A stretch of 64,000 nt of DNA from Phorcus lineatus (lineage: Eukaryota; Mollusca; Gastropoda; Trochida; Trochidae): the NCBI GenBank assembly GCA_921293015.1, contig OV121089.1, forward strand, positions 37,496,520-37,560,519, given 5' to 3'. The notes under the pieces were generated by a model. That model was not told the DNA's origin. It did no database searches and saw only the letters and a program-made list of their open reading frames with translations. Below are positions 13,001-25,915 of the stretch, piece by piece (the stretch's first letter is position 1; every line of letters starts with the position of its first letter). The translations under genes and the position numbers were made by a program.

Positions 13001-15010
13001 ATCGCTTCTATTTCACCCTTAACTGCCATTAATAAATGTTGTTGCAATTTTATATTTCTGTGGTCGACAAACTGTGAATGTATAAATCTAAACTGCATAC
13101 AACTTTATTTACAAAATGGGCTTGGTCCATCATATCTTATCCATTCAACCTTAGGAACTATTTGAAAACTGTTAACTTGTGCACTTCTACTTTCCTATAA
13201 ATGTAATTTCTGTATAACATGTATTAATCGAGATTTATCCAAGGTCGAATGAATAACATTCTAAGTACGTTTGGGCAAGGTTGGAAATAAGGCTGTATCA
13301 ATTTACCAGCTTGATTAAAGAATATATATCATGTGATATTATCAATAACACAAACATAATTTTATATTTATTTTATAAGTGATAAAGATTTTTTGTGAAT
13401 AAATACTTCAAACAGAAAAAAACTGAAATAAATTTCTGTAAAAGTTGAAAAAGCACAACATGTAGGGAAATGTTAAACAAGGAAAACATGGCAATAAGTA
13501 TACGACTTGATAAATCGAAATTAACGGTTAAATTAAAATGAGTGAACGGGGATTAAACTATAACATTTGACCCTCCTCACAGTCAGTTTGATATATATTC
13601 TTTCGAAGACAAAGCTATGTCTGTACATCTATATTTCCTGATCATGAAACGTTTACAGGTTAAGTACAGGAACAGCCTGGGGGTAAAAACCTATTCCTGT
13701 AACAATAGGCGTGGGATGAATAATACATAAAGAAGAACAATTTAAAGTTCTTGAATGAATCAACCAATTTATCTCTCATGAAGTGTGCGCATCAATAATT
13801 CGTATCAGTTTCTGAAAACGGATTTAGTTACTTAGTATCCTTTGATGACGGAACAAAGTTAATGATGCAGTCATAACGCATGTATATTAGGTAGCCGATA
13901 TAATGGTTTACTATTTTCTCTAGACAGAACGTATAGTTGATCAAATGGTTTCTATACACAATAACTTCCAATCCAAATGATTTACTCTTTACAGATTGTA
14001 ATTCGATTGAATGTTATTATCACTTACTTGCGTGATTTTACCATTTTCTATTACAGCAAGACTTGAATATAGGTCAACTGGCATAATCCTGTAAGAGAGA
14101 CAGGCGTCTTTGATCTACCGAGGTTTTTATATCTACGTCAATGTGGAGAAGACTTCTTGTCTGTATAAATGACAAGCTATATAGATTTAACACCATATGT
14201 CACATCAAAATGTATCGAATAGCAATTAACAAACAAGTTACAGTTGACCACTTACTCTCTTGCTGAATCAATGACAGAAGTTAAATTTTTCTTGTTTGCA
14301 ATGAATACAAAATGTGTCAGGCATTACAAAATTACTTCAAGGAGATACTTTTGTATCCTACATCTAATGAGTGGCGAATATAATTTTTTAAAAATATAAA
14401 TATAAAATAACACTTGCATCAAAGATAAAACCTGTTGTGTTTCCTTTACAATATGTGACTACACACTTTTGCGAAGTATACCAACTCTACAAGATAGAAT
14501 CAAAATGGTATTCATTATAGATTTTGGTCGTTGTAATATAACTTCTTAAAAAAGCGATGTCATTGTTATATTTGCTTTCTCATAACAACATATGTTTCAA
14601 TCTCAATGAAATAAAATCAAGATTTTCCTACACAATCTTTTTTCATCTTATTTCAATAAGATTGCATTTGTTGATACTAAAGATGTGTATGAACCATTTA
14701 TGCGTAATGCAGTGCGAAAAGTACTTTTACAACAATCATATGGGGGGATCTTTACATTAATGAATACACAAACATTCAATATTTATCTTTCAATTGTTCT
14801 CCTCCACCAAATCTGAGAAATAAAATTGTCATTAACATGCTTATTGCATATTGAAGTACAGAAAGTGTAGAAGGTAGATCATCCCATTTCATTTAATATT
14901 TCCCATCAACATTTTCATAAAATGATAGTAAACACTCTAAGCATACTTGAATAAAACGAATTGAAAAAACAGCAGTACATAAAATCGTCCTTAAATGTCT
15001 ACATGATTCC
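10081..15010 (+). repeat. Diverged tandem duplication, block B
   Basis: Partner of block A. A stretch near 12700-12900 resembles 6310-6470 at a different offset, so the history includes more than one duplication or a rearrangement. The 125-codon open frame at 12788-13165 lies here; it has no recognisable domain and looks fortuitous. Confidence 0.6.
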
Positions 15011-16101
15011 TCTGTGCCCATAAACATAGGTTAACGGTGCTTACAAGCATGTCTTATGAATTCAATAACAAGAATCGTTGCACGTTTTAGTCATTTTTCA
15101 TAGGTTTAGATTTATCAACTTGGTCTTGGCATGCTGATCATCAACGTAAACATACAGCTGCATGATAAAAGCTTGTTCACATACCACTGTATTGTAGTGC
15201 AAATATCATGTAAGTTGGGTTTTATTTGGATGTCAAAAAATAACTTCAACAAAACTGACAACAGATCACCTATTTTCCATGTGTGAAATACTTACTTAAG
15301 AAGTTTTAAGTGGCTCTTTTCCTTTTTGTAGTCAATCTCAGGGTTAGAAGATTCGTTTTGTCAATAGCTTCAACTCCTTATTGTCAACTGTTCTGACAAC
15401 TTTACTCTATGTGAAAGGATTTCATTTCCCCATTGTCTGTTTAATGTTTATAAGTTTTTCAACTTTATTTTTCAGCTGTTTACAAATCTTTTGGTAAAAC
15501 AATTTTAAATCTTTAATGTGCACTGGTTATTTTTTTCATCGTCAACTAGTCTTGGCATTTTGTTTTAAATATTTACAACTTTTTACAGTTAAATGATCAC
15601 AACTATCGAGCACCAACTAATTACGAATACTTATTGTTATTATGCTGCGACTCTGATATGGAACTGAAATTTCGTCAAACGAAGATCTTTGTTCATATCG
15701 ATAACCAAGAGCACTTAACATCATCTTTAGATTAAGACTTCAAAACTCCCATCCTAAAACATGCAGGACACACCACAACAAGTGTATTCTGAACAAACTA
15801 ATGTCAGTGGTCAGAGTCAAAAGTGTTTGCCAACAGTCCGATCAGTTCACGTTGATTTACCTCCGTATATAGATTCTGAGGGATAAGAGGAATTAAAATC
15901 CGAACTTTGATACCTTATTTTGATGACTCACTCGTCATTCGGCAAAACAAGGCTACGGGAGAATCGTCTGTTATTTAATTGTTTATGCCTGTTGCTATTT
16001 TCATTACAATGTTTTGAAGCTGTGTAATATACCATACAGATTCTTTAATAGTTTAATCAACTCCAATAACTTGAATAACACTAATAAAAACTTGTTAAGA
16101 T

Positions 16102-16162
16102 TCTTTATTTCTAGAACTTAGATTCTACCATTTCTTTATTTCTAGAACTTAGATTCCAACAT
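16102..16162 (+). repeat. 31-bp tandem duplication
   Basis: TTCTTTATTTCTAGAACTTA followed by GATTCYAMCAT occurs twice in a row. Confidence 0.85.
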
Positions 16163-16619
16163 TTCTAGTTCTTATACAAGTCACAACACCTAAGGAATTC
16201 CAGCCATATCTCCAGGTCCATTTCTACATGCATCATCTACCCTTCGGCAATACGGATCACGTCTGTCTACCTTCCTGAGAAAAATGTATTCAAAATATCC
16301 CTTTCAAATCAGGATTCATTATCATAAATCTGAACATATTCACCTCAGGACATGTGTCTGATCATTGACAGTCCCTGAACTCTCTGTGGCAAGATTTTGA
16401 TCCAAACTTTTGTTGCTCCGCAATGATCAAATAAATATGACCCAGTCAGCCATCATGATTTACCCTATTCAAATTACTAATCTGAAGAGTAAGTCATAAT
16501 ATGGTTGATTTTTGGGGGTAAAATTTTTCGCTTTCGATTATAAAAAAATTATATCTGACATTAAGGATCTTTTGGTTAAAAACTTTCTTGTTAAGAACAG
16601 AAAGACATTTTGGATGACA

Positions 16620-16726
16620 ACTTCTTTATTGTGAAAATCACAATGTTTCGAAGTATATGCTTACTCTGTCATGAAGGAAGGTAACCATATACTCACAACG
16701 TCGTGATTTTCACAATAACTTTATTT
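16620..16726. mobile_element. Hairpin-forming short element
   Basis: TTTATTGTGAAAATCAC at about 16625 is matched by GTGATTTTCACAATAA at about 16702, and the arms extend inward through AGTATATGSTTAC and TCATGA. The whole forms a hairpin of about 105 bp. A related end, TTTATTGTGAAAATCA, is at about 29000, so it is a dispersed family. Confidence 0.6.
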
Positions 16727-17910
16727 ACATAAAATAATGTTCTTCTGTAAGCCAAGTTTTGATTCCCGTCAATGACTCGGTTTCTGGTTCACTAAAATTT
16801 TGGTCCACGTAATCAGCTATTGATATAAATTTACATAAAGGGTTTGTGATCCATGTTGTGAAACATATCCAGTGTCATAGTTAACATATGAGATGAAATA
16901 TTTTTTTAAAATTTGATTCACCTAAATATAATGTTTGCCTTTTCTTGCATTGGAGTTCGTGGTAATCAGCCAAGCTGGGTACACAAGTTCACGTGATATA
17001 CTTGTTTGGGTGACAATATTCATACGTATCTAATCAACAGCTGGTACGTGGATCAACAAATGTAGTAATCAGTTTGTTAGTGCAAGATGCAATCTCGTCA
17101 GAGTTTTTCATATTTGCTCGACTGTACTTGAGCTTTACTGTAATTTATTAATTTACAGAACATTGTGTATAAAGCCTACGTCATTTGAACAGTGTGTATT
17201 AAAGTCAACGAGGGACATAATCTGTCTGTGTGTGCTTGATTGGGATTATAACTGATAAAAGCCCAGATCAAATATGTCTGCAGTCGGATCGACCTCACAG
17301 CAAATCCGCTATCATCTTTCTGTTATTAGTCTGGTCTGTCGATCCCTTTAGAATCTATTTTCTTCATATGCAATCTCGACAACTAACACAGACAAGCTTA
17401 CGAGGATATGATGAGCTGAATGTGATCTGAAGATTTTCCCTTCCAGAAGGACTACAATACCATTGAGCTCCTAACCTCCTCAATCCTTTACCAGATTACC
17501 CATGTCACATAAAGTTATCGTCCACCGCGTTGAGTGGAAATGGAAGCAGAATGTCGTTTTCGTTTTTTACTTTATTTTTTCCCCACAGTTCAGTAGATTC
17601 ATTTGCATCATGTTGTATAAACGTTTAATAAATATATTACAAGTTGTAATGGCAATAAAAAAACAATATATATTGAAATTGACAAGTGGTCATGGTTTTA
17701 TCAAAGACATGGTAACATAGATTCCAGGTAGCAAATTGTCAGTGATGAGACGACAATCATTCTTTGAGCGAATGATCAATCATACTGATTGATAGCTTGT
17801 GAAAATTACATGCTTCTAGCTTATGTAAATTATTGGTTTATGAATAATTGTTTCTTACAAGACACGTTGAAATGGAAATTTGGAGTATATAATTTAGTTT
17901 TCTTATTTTA

Positions 17911-17983
17911 ACAACGCCGCTAATGGCTGAAATATTGCCCAAGCGGCGTTAAACAATAACTCACTCACTCACTCACTCACTCA
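17911..17983 (+). mobile_element. Gastropod SINE 3' tail with (ACTC)n
   Basis: AACGCCGCT and AGCGGCGTT form an inverted pair around TGGCTGAAATATTGCCC, followed by AAACAATA and five or six ACTC repeats. This tail is very frequent in abalone DNA as I recall it and is the best taxonomic clue here. Confidence 0.7.
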
Positions 17984-18540
17984 ATTATTTTAACAACATC
18001 TTTCATTTGTAAATAAACTGAAGCATATCTGATAATTTAATTATCTAATACGATACAGATTTACAGGTAAACAATCTCATTGAAATCAGCTCAAAACCTG
18101 TCCCTCGTACCTCGCTGCGTTTCTTGCGACAGGTAACCACGTCACCTACAATGTACAAAAACTCCAGCCGATAAGTGCAATTATCACTTCCACTTTGACA
18201 AGTGCATTTGTTGTTTTTTGATAATATGCAAATTTGAAGGGAGGTCGCATATTGAATGAAGCATTTTACCTCGATCTAGGCACATCCGTCTTGCGATGAC
18301 GCCATAAAACTCGCCTTTCATTAATTGAAGTAACGTGTAAAAATGTGACGTATAGGCCTACGTAATTCCACTGTTGAATTGGAGTGAGGTCATTTATGAA
18401 TACGTTAGGAGTGATATTTACCGATGTCACTTTATGAGTATGTTTATAACATCATATATATATCGGAGCTTGATATGGCTGTGTGAATTGCCTTGTTATA
18501 TATTGTATATGACTTGTATCGATGTCTCCAGTGCTTGTGT

Positions 18541-18765
18541 TTAGAACAATGGATAAAAAAAATCTAAATTTTTCCTTAGCCTGAACTGATTAATATGAAA
18601 TGATGCTGGTGCAAGGGAAATAACTCTTGTATCACTGCCATCGACAAAGGGAACTTTCGACAAGACATTATCAACAATACATTCATAATCTCCGTTTAAA
18701 ATCTTTGGAATGCTGGTGCAAGGGAAGCAACTCTGCTTTGGTTGACATCTTGTCAAAAGGAACAT
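18541..18765. repeat. Short direct repeat pair
   Basis: ATGCTGGTGCAAGGGAA occurs at about 18602 and 18712, each followed by a related stretch (ACTCT, TGAC/CGAC, AAAAGGAAC/AAAGGGAAC), giving a 110-bp repeat in two copies. The open frame across it on the minus strand looks incidental. Confidence 0.5.
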
Positions 18766-19219
18766 GATAAGATGATGAGGTATTATTATCTTTGGAATTC
18801 AAAATTATTGCCATTGGACACCATCCTTCTACTGTTTGTATCATTTTACATATAAGGTATGAAATGAAGACGCTGATTTAAAAATTCTGGCAAGTTCAGC
18901 GACTTGAAGTCTTAACCGCAGTCGGCGTCGCCGTTCCACTTCAGTGATTTTATTTTTTGTAAAAAAAAAAAATTTTATTGTAAGTTGACCTCGGCCTGCC
19001 AGAAAATGTTTTCTAAGTAGAGTGCGTGATATTCTGATTTTGTGTGTTCAAATGGCGGGGCAAAAAAGGGTCGTTCTGTTGGGTATTTTTTGGGGGGACA
19101 CCCAAGACACCTAAAGCGACGCATACAGTATCTGTGTATGAAGCAGTCGTAAAATAATAACAATTATTTCAAGGTTAGAAAGATTTATTTTTTGTATGGA
19201 ATTTCAACCGTATCATTAG

Positions 19220-19565
19220 ATGGGCGTAGTAATGTAATCCAGTGTGACACATTGTTGTAAAATGAGTAATGTTATAGAGTGTTGTGAAATGATATGGAAG
19301 TTGTAGAATGTGGTGAAATGATATATGGATATAACTTATAGAATGTTGTAAAATGATACAGATGTTGTAGAATGTGGTGAAATGATATGGATGTAAAATA
19401 TAGAATTTTGTAGGATTTTATAGAATTTTTAAAATGATAGAAATATATGCTTTGGAATGTGGTAAAATAATATGGATATAATTTATGTACATGTAATGTT
19501 ATAGAATTTTATAGAATTTTGTGAAATAATAAGGATGTAAATAATTGAATGTTGTAATATTATTC
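19220..19565 (+). repeat. Degenerate AT-rich minisatellite
   Basis: Units of about 30-45 bp follow TATAGAATGTTGTGAAATGAT with variable spacers, about nine copies, increasingly decayed towards 19565. Confidence 0.7.
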
Positions 19566-20508
19566 TATGATAAAAATTTTGAAGGAGATCAAAGATAGCA
19601 TAATTTGCCAAGAAATACAATAAATTAGTTTCTAAAAGCTCGAAAATTTAATCATATTTTGAAGAATTATAAAAAAAATGTTTCAAATAAGTAAACATAG
19701 AATTTTGGTAACTGTAAAAGTTTTTGTTTTTAAAAAAGTGATATCAAATATCTGTTTGTTTTTGCAAGAGAAATTTTTTTATTTCTCAAGGAGGATGTTA
19801 GTATTCCTTCCAACAAGAAACAATGAATCAATTCTTTAAAAGATTAAAACACTCATCACTTTTTTTCTTTCTTTCTGTTGGTCATAAGGATGCAGGGTAT
19901 ATATGTATATTGCAATACAGAAACAATGTGATAGGTACCAGGCAGTACAGTCTTCTGAAAATATCCAACATATCAGAGGTTTAAGAATATACAATTTCTG
20001 TGTGAAATTGCAGAAAAAAGTTACCAATAAAACAAATTGTAACTAAAGTGTGAACTTGCAAAGTGAAAATGAAAGACAGTTTAAAAGTCCAAAAACAGTC
20101 ACTGAATTATCTCTCTTTACAAAATGATAGTCAGATGAGAATTGATCACTGATTGTTGTTATTTAGCTATTTAGCATGGAAAAAACTAAAAATATGAAAA
20201 GTCCCAATACATTGCGCTAAGGAAATGAGGAGCGATACCCATCTTAATGTTGGCGGAATAATTGTTATTTTCAGTTGATTTTACACAAAGGTAATTAAAC
20301 AAGAAGTTATTTTAGAATGAACAATTGACTTAAGAATTTTTTTTACAAAATAAAGAAGTGTTTCTTGTATTATCATCGTGATAGAATGAACTTACTTTTT
20401 ACCAATAATTAATCTACCACATTGACATCTCAAGATCTTAATGCGTTTCATACAGAGTTCACATTTCTTTTAAATTGTTTATATGAAAACTATGTTTTCT
20501 TTTTTCAG

Positions 20509-20581
20509 AAATGTCACATATGGAGATTTATGTGGTGACCGGTCACACCTGAGTGAATGTTTCATTTGAAGATTTCACCAG
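20509..20581 (+). other. Candidate untranslated exon
   Basis: A T-rich tract ending TTTTTTCAG at 20508 and a consensus donor CCAG|GTAAGT at 20581 frame a 73-bp segment with higher GC than its surroundings. Because the first coding exon of the CPM-like gene begins with an acceptor, a 5' UTR exon is expected somewhere upstream, and this is one candidate. It is about 30 kb away, so the link is weak. Confidence 0.25.
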
Positions 20582-21251
20582 GTAAGTAAACATTACCTCT
20601 CTCTCTCTGTCCTTGTTTGTGTTTCTCTCTGAAAACTTCAAATTTATTTTCTACATTACCAATTTTTAAGTTTTTATCCCAGAGCATTACTCTGAAGTGA
20701 TTTAATACTATTATATTTAATTATTGATTTTAGTAAAATTTAGTTCTCTCTGCTAAAGAAAATATTTATCACATTCTTTTGTCCTTAAACAGGTAGCTAG
20801 ATCACTGTAAAATGTCAGCTAGTTTGAGAGTTGGTAATAATTGTTTTGGGTGCCTGAGGTCAAATTCTTTAATGAACAAATCTTCAAAATTGAGAAATAT
20901 GAATTGTTCATTCTTATGATGAGGCAGACACTTTCAGAAACAATTACTAAGGTGGACATAACTTACAATTGTACAATTTTTGTCCTCTTTCAGAATGATT
21001 CAATATTTGAACCCCCTCTGTTTGAGTCAGCACCTTTGTCAAATTGGCAACACTGAATATTCTGTAAGGTTAACCATTCACCCGCTGGGTTTACTTAAAT
21101 CAAAACTGAGAAGCTGGTAGTTGTATGGTTAAGATAATAATGCAGATAATTTTATAAATGTGAAAACGTTAGATTTTGTTCGCTATTGAAATGATTTTTA
21201 AATCATGTGCCACTCTACATCTTTCAGAAAGCCACTTGAGAGTTGTCTTTT

Positions 21252-21307
21252 AATATAATCAATCAATATAATCAATCAATATAATCAATCAATGTAATCA
21301 ATCAATG
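21252..21307 (+). repeat. 13-bp tandem repeat
   Basis: Four units of ATATAATCAATCA, the last with a G, ending in AATGTTG. Confidence 0.9.
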
Positions 21308-22910
21308 TTGTGGATATCATGTTCAAGATATTTCTCTTTGGCTAATAGAAACAAAACAGTTTCCAATAGGGTTGAATTTAATCATACACATTGAGCCCTG
21401 GTTTAATATATACTGGGTACAGATGTTCTGTTGTTGTATAGAGAGAAAATGCAACAAACTTAGACCACAATAAAACGCATGTACCCTTGAAAATTAAATC
21501 TGGAGAATGCATGACTGAAAACTGAATAAAACTTTTATTAACATAAATTACACTTTGATGTATGGTGTGTCTAAGCCAATGCAAAATACTGCTGTTCAGC
21601 TACTGTGTTTGTGAATGTTTCACCCCTAGTTTCCAAGCACTTGATAGTGTGTTTTGTAAGTGTGTCCTGATAAAAACCTCTAAACTGTTTCAGCATAAAT
21701 TGCTTGACCAAAGGGCAAACCAATTATGCTTGACCACTGAGGTGACCAACTTGGCAGGACACTGTGCTTTTGTTACACTGTTGCTCAGTGGTTTCTTGTG
21801 TCCATGGCTATCAAACTGACCATTTGACCAGTAAGGCCATACTTATATATTGTTTTCACCTACTTACATATTGTGTGTTTCGCATAATCAACATAGCTCT
21901 AGGGGTGCAAGCAGACGAGTGTTTATTGATAAAATGCTGGGGTTTTTTTTAATATGAAGCAATATTAGATTCTAGAAATTATCATTTAGGGCTAAACAAT
22001 CAGTGTAGCAAGTGGAATGAAAATGATTAAAATTATTTGAAACATTTGACATTATGATTTAGAAACTTAGGAATGAGTTTCAGGTTTCTGAAATTATTCA
22101 GAGTTTTGGTTGACATATTGCAAGATACTTGTAGTTAAAAATATTCTGTAAATTTAGTATACAGGAATTTTGATATTGTATGCTATACTGATGTGTTTTT
22201 GTTAATCAATAAGGCTTTTCTGAAAATTTGCAATGGCAAAACGAGGATAATGATTTGATTTAGCCTATTTGTAGCCCAGTCAGACATAATTCTGAAATTT
22301 AATAACAATAGTACGAAACATCTGAGGATGAAATTTTCAAAATAGATTTTAAGGCTGCCATAAGAGAAATATAGAGCAGACAGGCTCTCACAGTGAAAGA
22401 GGAAAGACCGATAAACGTATGAAAAAATATGATTGGCCTAATGAAAAAACGTCACATAAACTTGCCAAAACCATATATCTCACTGTTGTCAGTGTTTCGA
22501 TAGAGTTACACCTATCATAGTGACAACTTGACCAGTAATGAATAGCTTATAGCTGTAACCTCAAACAAATGAGGTTTATATTTCTAGATGTTAGCGATAC
22601 AAGGCAGTGAATGATAGGTTATTATGTTTCCACTTGTCAGTATACAAGTGTATGTTTATGGCCTCTAGACCTTAATACCAACACCAAGGTCAGATCAAGC
22701 GTAAAGTAGTCCACAGAGGATAAAGGTGGAAGCAAATGTTTGGACACTTCGTAGACATTACTGAGAGGTTAGTTTTAGTACTTTTTCTTTCAAATATGAA
22801 GTCTCTAACTTTTGTTGACACTAGAACATTCTCTCAAGTAATAGGGACATCTCACAAAGAGTCAATAAAATGTTTTCAAACTATTTTAAACAAGGAAAGG
22901 AGTCATTTAA

Positions 22911-23359
22911 AGAGCCACTCAGTGATTTTTATAACATTTGATTTAACTTTCATACGAACCTAAATATCATATGTGGTGATATAAAATGAAAACATCTTAA
23001 CTTTTCATGACAAATACTGGTTTTCCATGAAAATCTAAAAACAGCCTTATAAATGCATTGAGGTGTAGATATCACGTCGAATACAAATGGATACTTGTTA
23101 TATGACCTAACAAACACTATCAACTCCTAACTGCCCTCCTGGCTGTTTTAAATAAGTCTCCAAAATTACGTTTGACTATCTAACGCACGGTACTGTCCGG
23201 TTTTCGATCATAATTGCAAGGTTCTACCTTCATATTGTCACTGTAAAAAATACAATAAGCTTTAAAATGTGTCTTTTTGGTAACAGTCGATACTTCGCGA
23301 TCAAATGACACCATTGATTAAGATTGGTATATGACTCCAACAACTCATGGAGTGGCTCT
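22911..23359. mobile_element. 449-bp TTAA-flanked MITE
   Basis: Ends are AGAGCCACTC and GAGTGGCTCT, exact 10-bp inverted repeats, with TTAA immediately outside both (22907-22910, 23360-23363). TTAA target sites are the hallmark of piggyBac-type transposition. The reverse complement matches diverged sequences at about 24920-25260 and 59995-60210 (TTGTTGG..TCA, AATGGTGT..TTGATC, AAAACCGGACAGTA), so it belongs to a family with at least three local members. Confidence 0.7.
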
Positions 23360-23363
23360 TTAA

Positions 23364-23599
23364 GGAACATACCACGTCTGTGTAAGCTATGCAAATCCAT
23401 CTCTGATCTCGTTAATTGGTGTTCACACTATAATGGCCACCTATGTTTTTATGCTTGCTACTGAATACTTTCTTCTACGATAATAGTGTTGAGTAATGAG
23501 ATGCTTGACCACTTTTTACATGATACATTTGCCATAAAGTAATGTTTTTTGTTGAAAATTTTAAGAAATATTTATTTTTAAAACTGTGCAACAGCCCCT
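23364..23599 (-). mobile_element. Partial copy of the second TTAA-flanked MITE family
   Basis: In reverse complement this matches 31730-32079: AGGGGCTGTTGC end, then GTAGAAGAAAGT, then GTGGCCATTATAGTGTGAAC, then ATGGATTTG and TAGCTTA. It abuts the 449-bp element and shares its TTAA, which suggests that element landed in a TTAA inside or beside this one. Confidence 0.6.
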
Positions 23600-24919
23600 T
23601 TAAAATGAAATACTTATAAGCCATCGATTGACTGATTTAAATGTTTTACTTTTAGTTGTGAGTTTTTAACAGACCTCTTTTGTCTAGATATGCCCTGCAG
23701 TGTTTTCATTGTCTCATCTATGCATCAATCTACAAGTTTGTTTACTGGAAAAATATTTATACAGTTATTCTTGATATAACTATTCATATTGAAAACATTT
23801 TAAACAAAAGAAGATTTATCAATATAATGTTTGTTATGTGTAAAAAAAAAAGACTCAGGGAGCGATAAAAGATAGAAATTACATTATATAGGTTCAATAA
23901 ATGAGTTCAGTATTAAAGTGTAATAAAATAAAGACAAAAAATGCATAAAATGGTCATATATTTCTCATTTGTGAAAATATGTACTCCTTTTAAACACAAA
24001 AAAGAAATTTGCGTGTCACTGAAATGTTTATTGCATGTGAGCTGTAAGTTGAAACTCACGAATAATTGTGTCAAGGCAGTGGGTGTATATGTGTATGTTC
24101 TAGAGTCAAAGGTTTCCAGAAAGCCAAAAATAAACGGAAAGAAGAGTTTTCACGTGATTCATCTTAAAATACTTAGTATATTTCAATATTTCTATCTATT
24201 ATCAATCTTCTACTTAGGTGATCGATCTATTAGAGATAATAACCTGAGGCTAATTTTTTTATTTGAACAAGTTTTGTTAAAATCATATGGCAAAATTTTT
24301 AGTGATATATTAATTTATTTATTTATTACAAATTCCATTTTTTTATCTCATGATAGTTCAAGAAAACAGCCTGCCTTCCTACAGGTTAAGAAAATTTTAT
24401 TTTTTATTTCAGATGACAAAATTATATATACATATAATATTCTTGTTGAAATAATTGTTGCTGGGTAAATGTGATATCTGCACATATGAAAAATGGTACC
24501 AATTAGATGCACTATTTTGTTTTGACAGATTCTTGGGGTAAATCACATTTGTTGATTCATGCTAAATATCATACTTTTTATAATAATAGGCAACCTGAAT
24601 AATAGGTCTGACCATCAACAAATGATCGCTGTTGGCTTTGCTTTTTTGTGTCTCTGGGATCTTAATTAGAAATATTGTATATCATATATATGATATATGT
24701 TATCACAGCTGTTTAATTAATCAACAAATGTTTTGCATCTATGTAGGAGTAAAAAAATTCATCCTTTTGATCTGATATGTAAATGCTATATCGAAGTTCA
24801 TCACAGGAAGGATGATAATTGCAGCAGGAAAAACTCTAAAGAGAGAATGTGGAATAAAATTCATAAATGGTTTGTCAGAACTATGGCAGGTCATGTTATG
24901 GTCAAGGCCTCAATTAGCT

Positions 24920-25260
24920 CTAAGGGGCACAGAGTATGTTGTTGGAGTCAAATATGTCAAACTTTATGAATGGTGTTTTGATCAAGGTGTAGCGGTTGTG
25001 TCAGAAAGTTAAAGTCCTAATGCCTATTTAAGTATAGTGCAAATAAAAATGTCGAAGTCGTGATTGGTGATAAAAAACTGTACAATGGTGGGCGACAATG
25101 ACTCAAATGACATTTTGGAAACTTATTTACAGTAGACACAAAGACAAACATAGGTTCATAACGTTTAGTAGGTCATTTAACTAAAGTATGGGTAAATTGC
25201 ACACAGAATTTCAACTAGTTAACATTTATATGTCGTTTTCTGACTATCATTAAAAACAAG
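24920..25260 (+). mobile_element. Diverged copy of the 449-bp TTAA family
   Basis: AGGGGCACAGAGTATGTTG, then CAAATATGTCAAA, then AATGGTGTTTTGATCAA, and later TTTTGGAAACTTATTTA and TTTAGTAGGTCAT match the element at 22911-23359 in reverse complement. The overlapping open frames 24733-24969 and 24812-25012 are probably products of this repeat. Confidence 0.55.
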
Positions 25261-25389
25261 AAATTATCATACTTATGACATTTAAGACATTAAGATCCAA
25301 TTCTAGGGAGGCGATTTTAACTTATCTCGGGTCATTAGGTATTTTACGTCTTATTAAAACTATATGAAAAATGTTAAAACATACCCTAA

Positions 25390-25560
25390 GTAACTTAAAT
25401 TCCTGGTTGGCAAGTTGGTAAGCTGTTGGTACAGCTAGTGCTACCGGCGTTGCCCATTCTCTGAGGCTGAGGGTTAAAATACACAGGGAACTGGACTGGA
25501 AAATAAGTAAAAGAATTACTGTGTCAAATAGTGTGATCCCATATATTTCAAAATGTAACA
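25390..25560 (+). mobile_element. SINE-like segment (partner at 37215)
   Basis: GTAAGCTGTTGGTA..G.TAGTG, then TGAGGGTTAAAAT, then ATAGTGTGATCCCATATAT match 37225-37375 (GTAAGCTGTTGGTATGGTCA, GTGGGTTCAAAATC, ATAGTGTAATTCCAAATAT). GGGTTCAAAATC resembles a degenerate tRNA B box, so tRNA ancestry is possible. Confidence 0.5.
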
Positions 25561-25834
25561 CTCTTATTTGTTAATGAGTGGTTATTCCTGTAATGAGACC
25601 ACTCAGAATGGATTGCTTTGTATTGATTGAGCATGTCAGGAATGAGGAGAAAGGATCCTACAGTGTTCAAGGAGCAGAAAGTTGAGGTGTGATACCATAT
25701 AAGCAGCCAACACTGTATTTATAATTCCTAATTAGAAGGAGCTCAGTTTTAACTGCAGACATCTAAGTGAAAATGAATTTGAATGCCGCTAAAATTCTAG
25801 TGCAAAACCACATCTATTGTCAGATCAAGGGGGT

Positions 25835-25915
25835 TTCATTGTTTTTATCATCATCATCATCAACATCATCAACATCACTGTCATTATTAACGTCATCATC
25901 ATCATCAATTTTATT
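25835..25915 (+). repeat. (TCA)n-rich tract
   Basis: Interrupted TCATCA units with CAACATCATCAACATCAC. The serine-rich open frame over it is a product of the repeat. Confidence 0.8.

Larger units (their letters stand above)
15011..17900. other. AT-rich DNA with no gene recognised
   Basis: Apart from the short tandem duplication and hairpin listed separately, and a diverged copy of the 3.1-kb repeat near 16160, I see only short unrecognised open frames (for example 17230-17430 and 17502-17720). Confidence 0.4.

Noticed and set aside
12788..13165. 125-codon open frame
   Set aside because: No recognisable domain, and the partly matching stretch near 6400 in block A is not open. Probably fortuitous.
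23941..24468. 175-codon open frame, the longest in the window
   Set aside because: Composition is that of AT-rich DNA (Ile, Phe, Lys, Leu), no domain is recognised, and it lies among repeats. Likely chance, though a transcript would change this.
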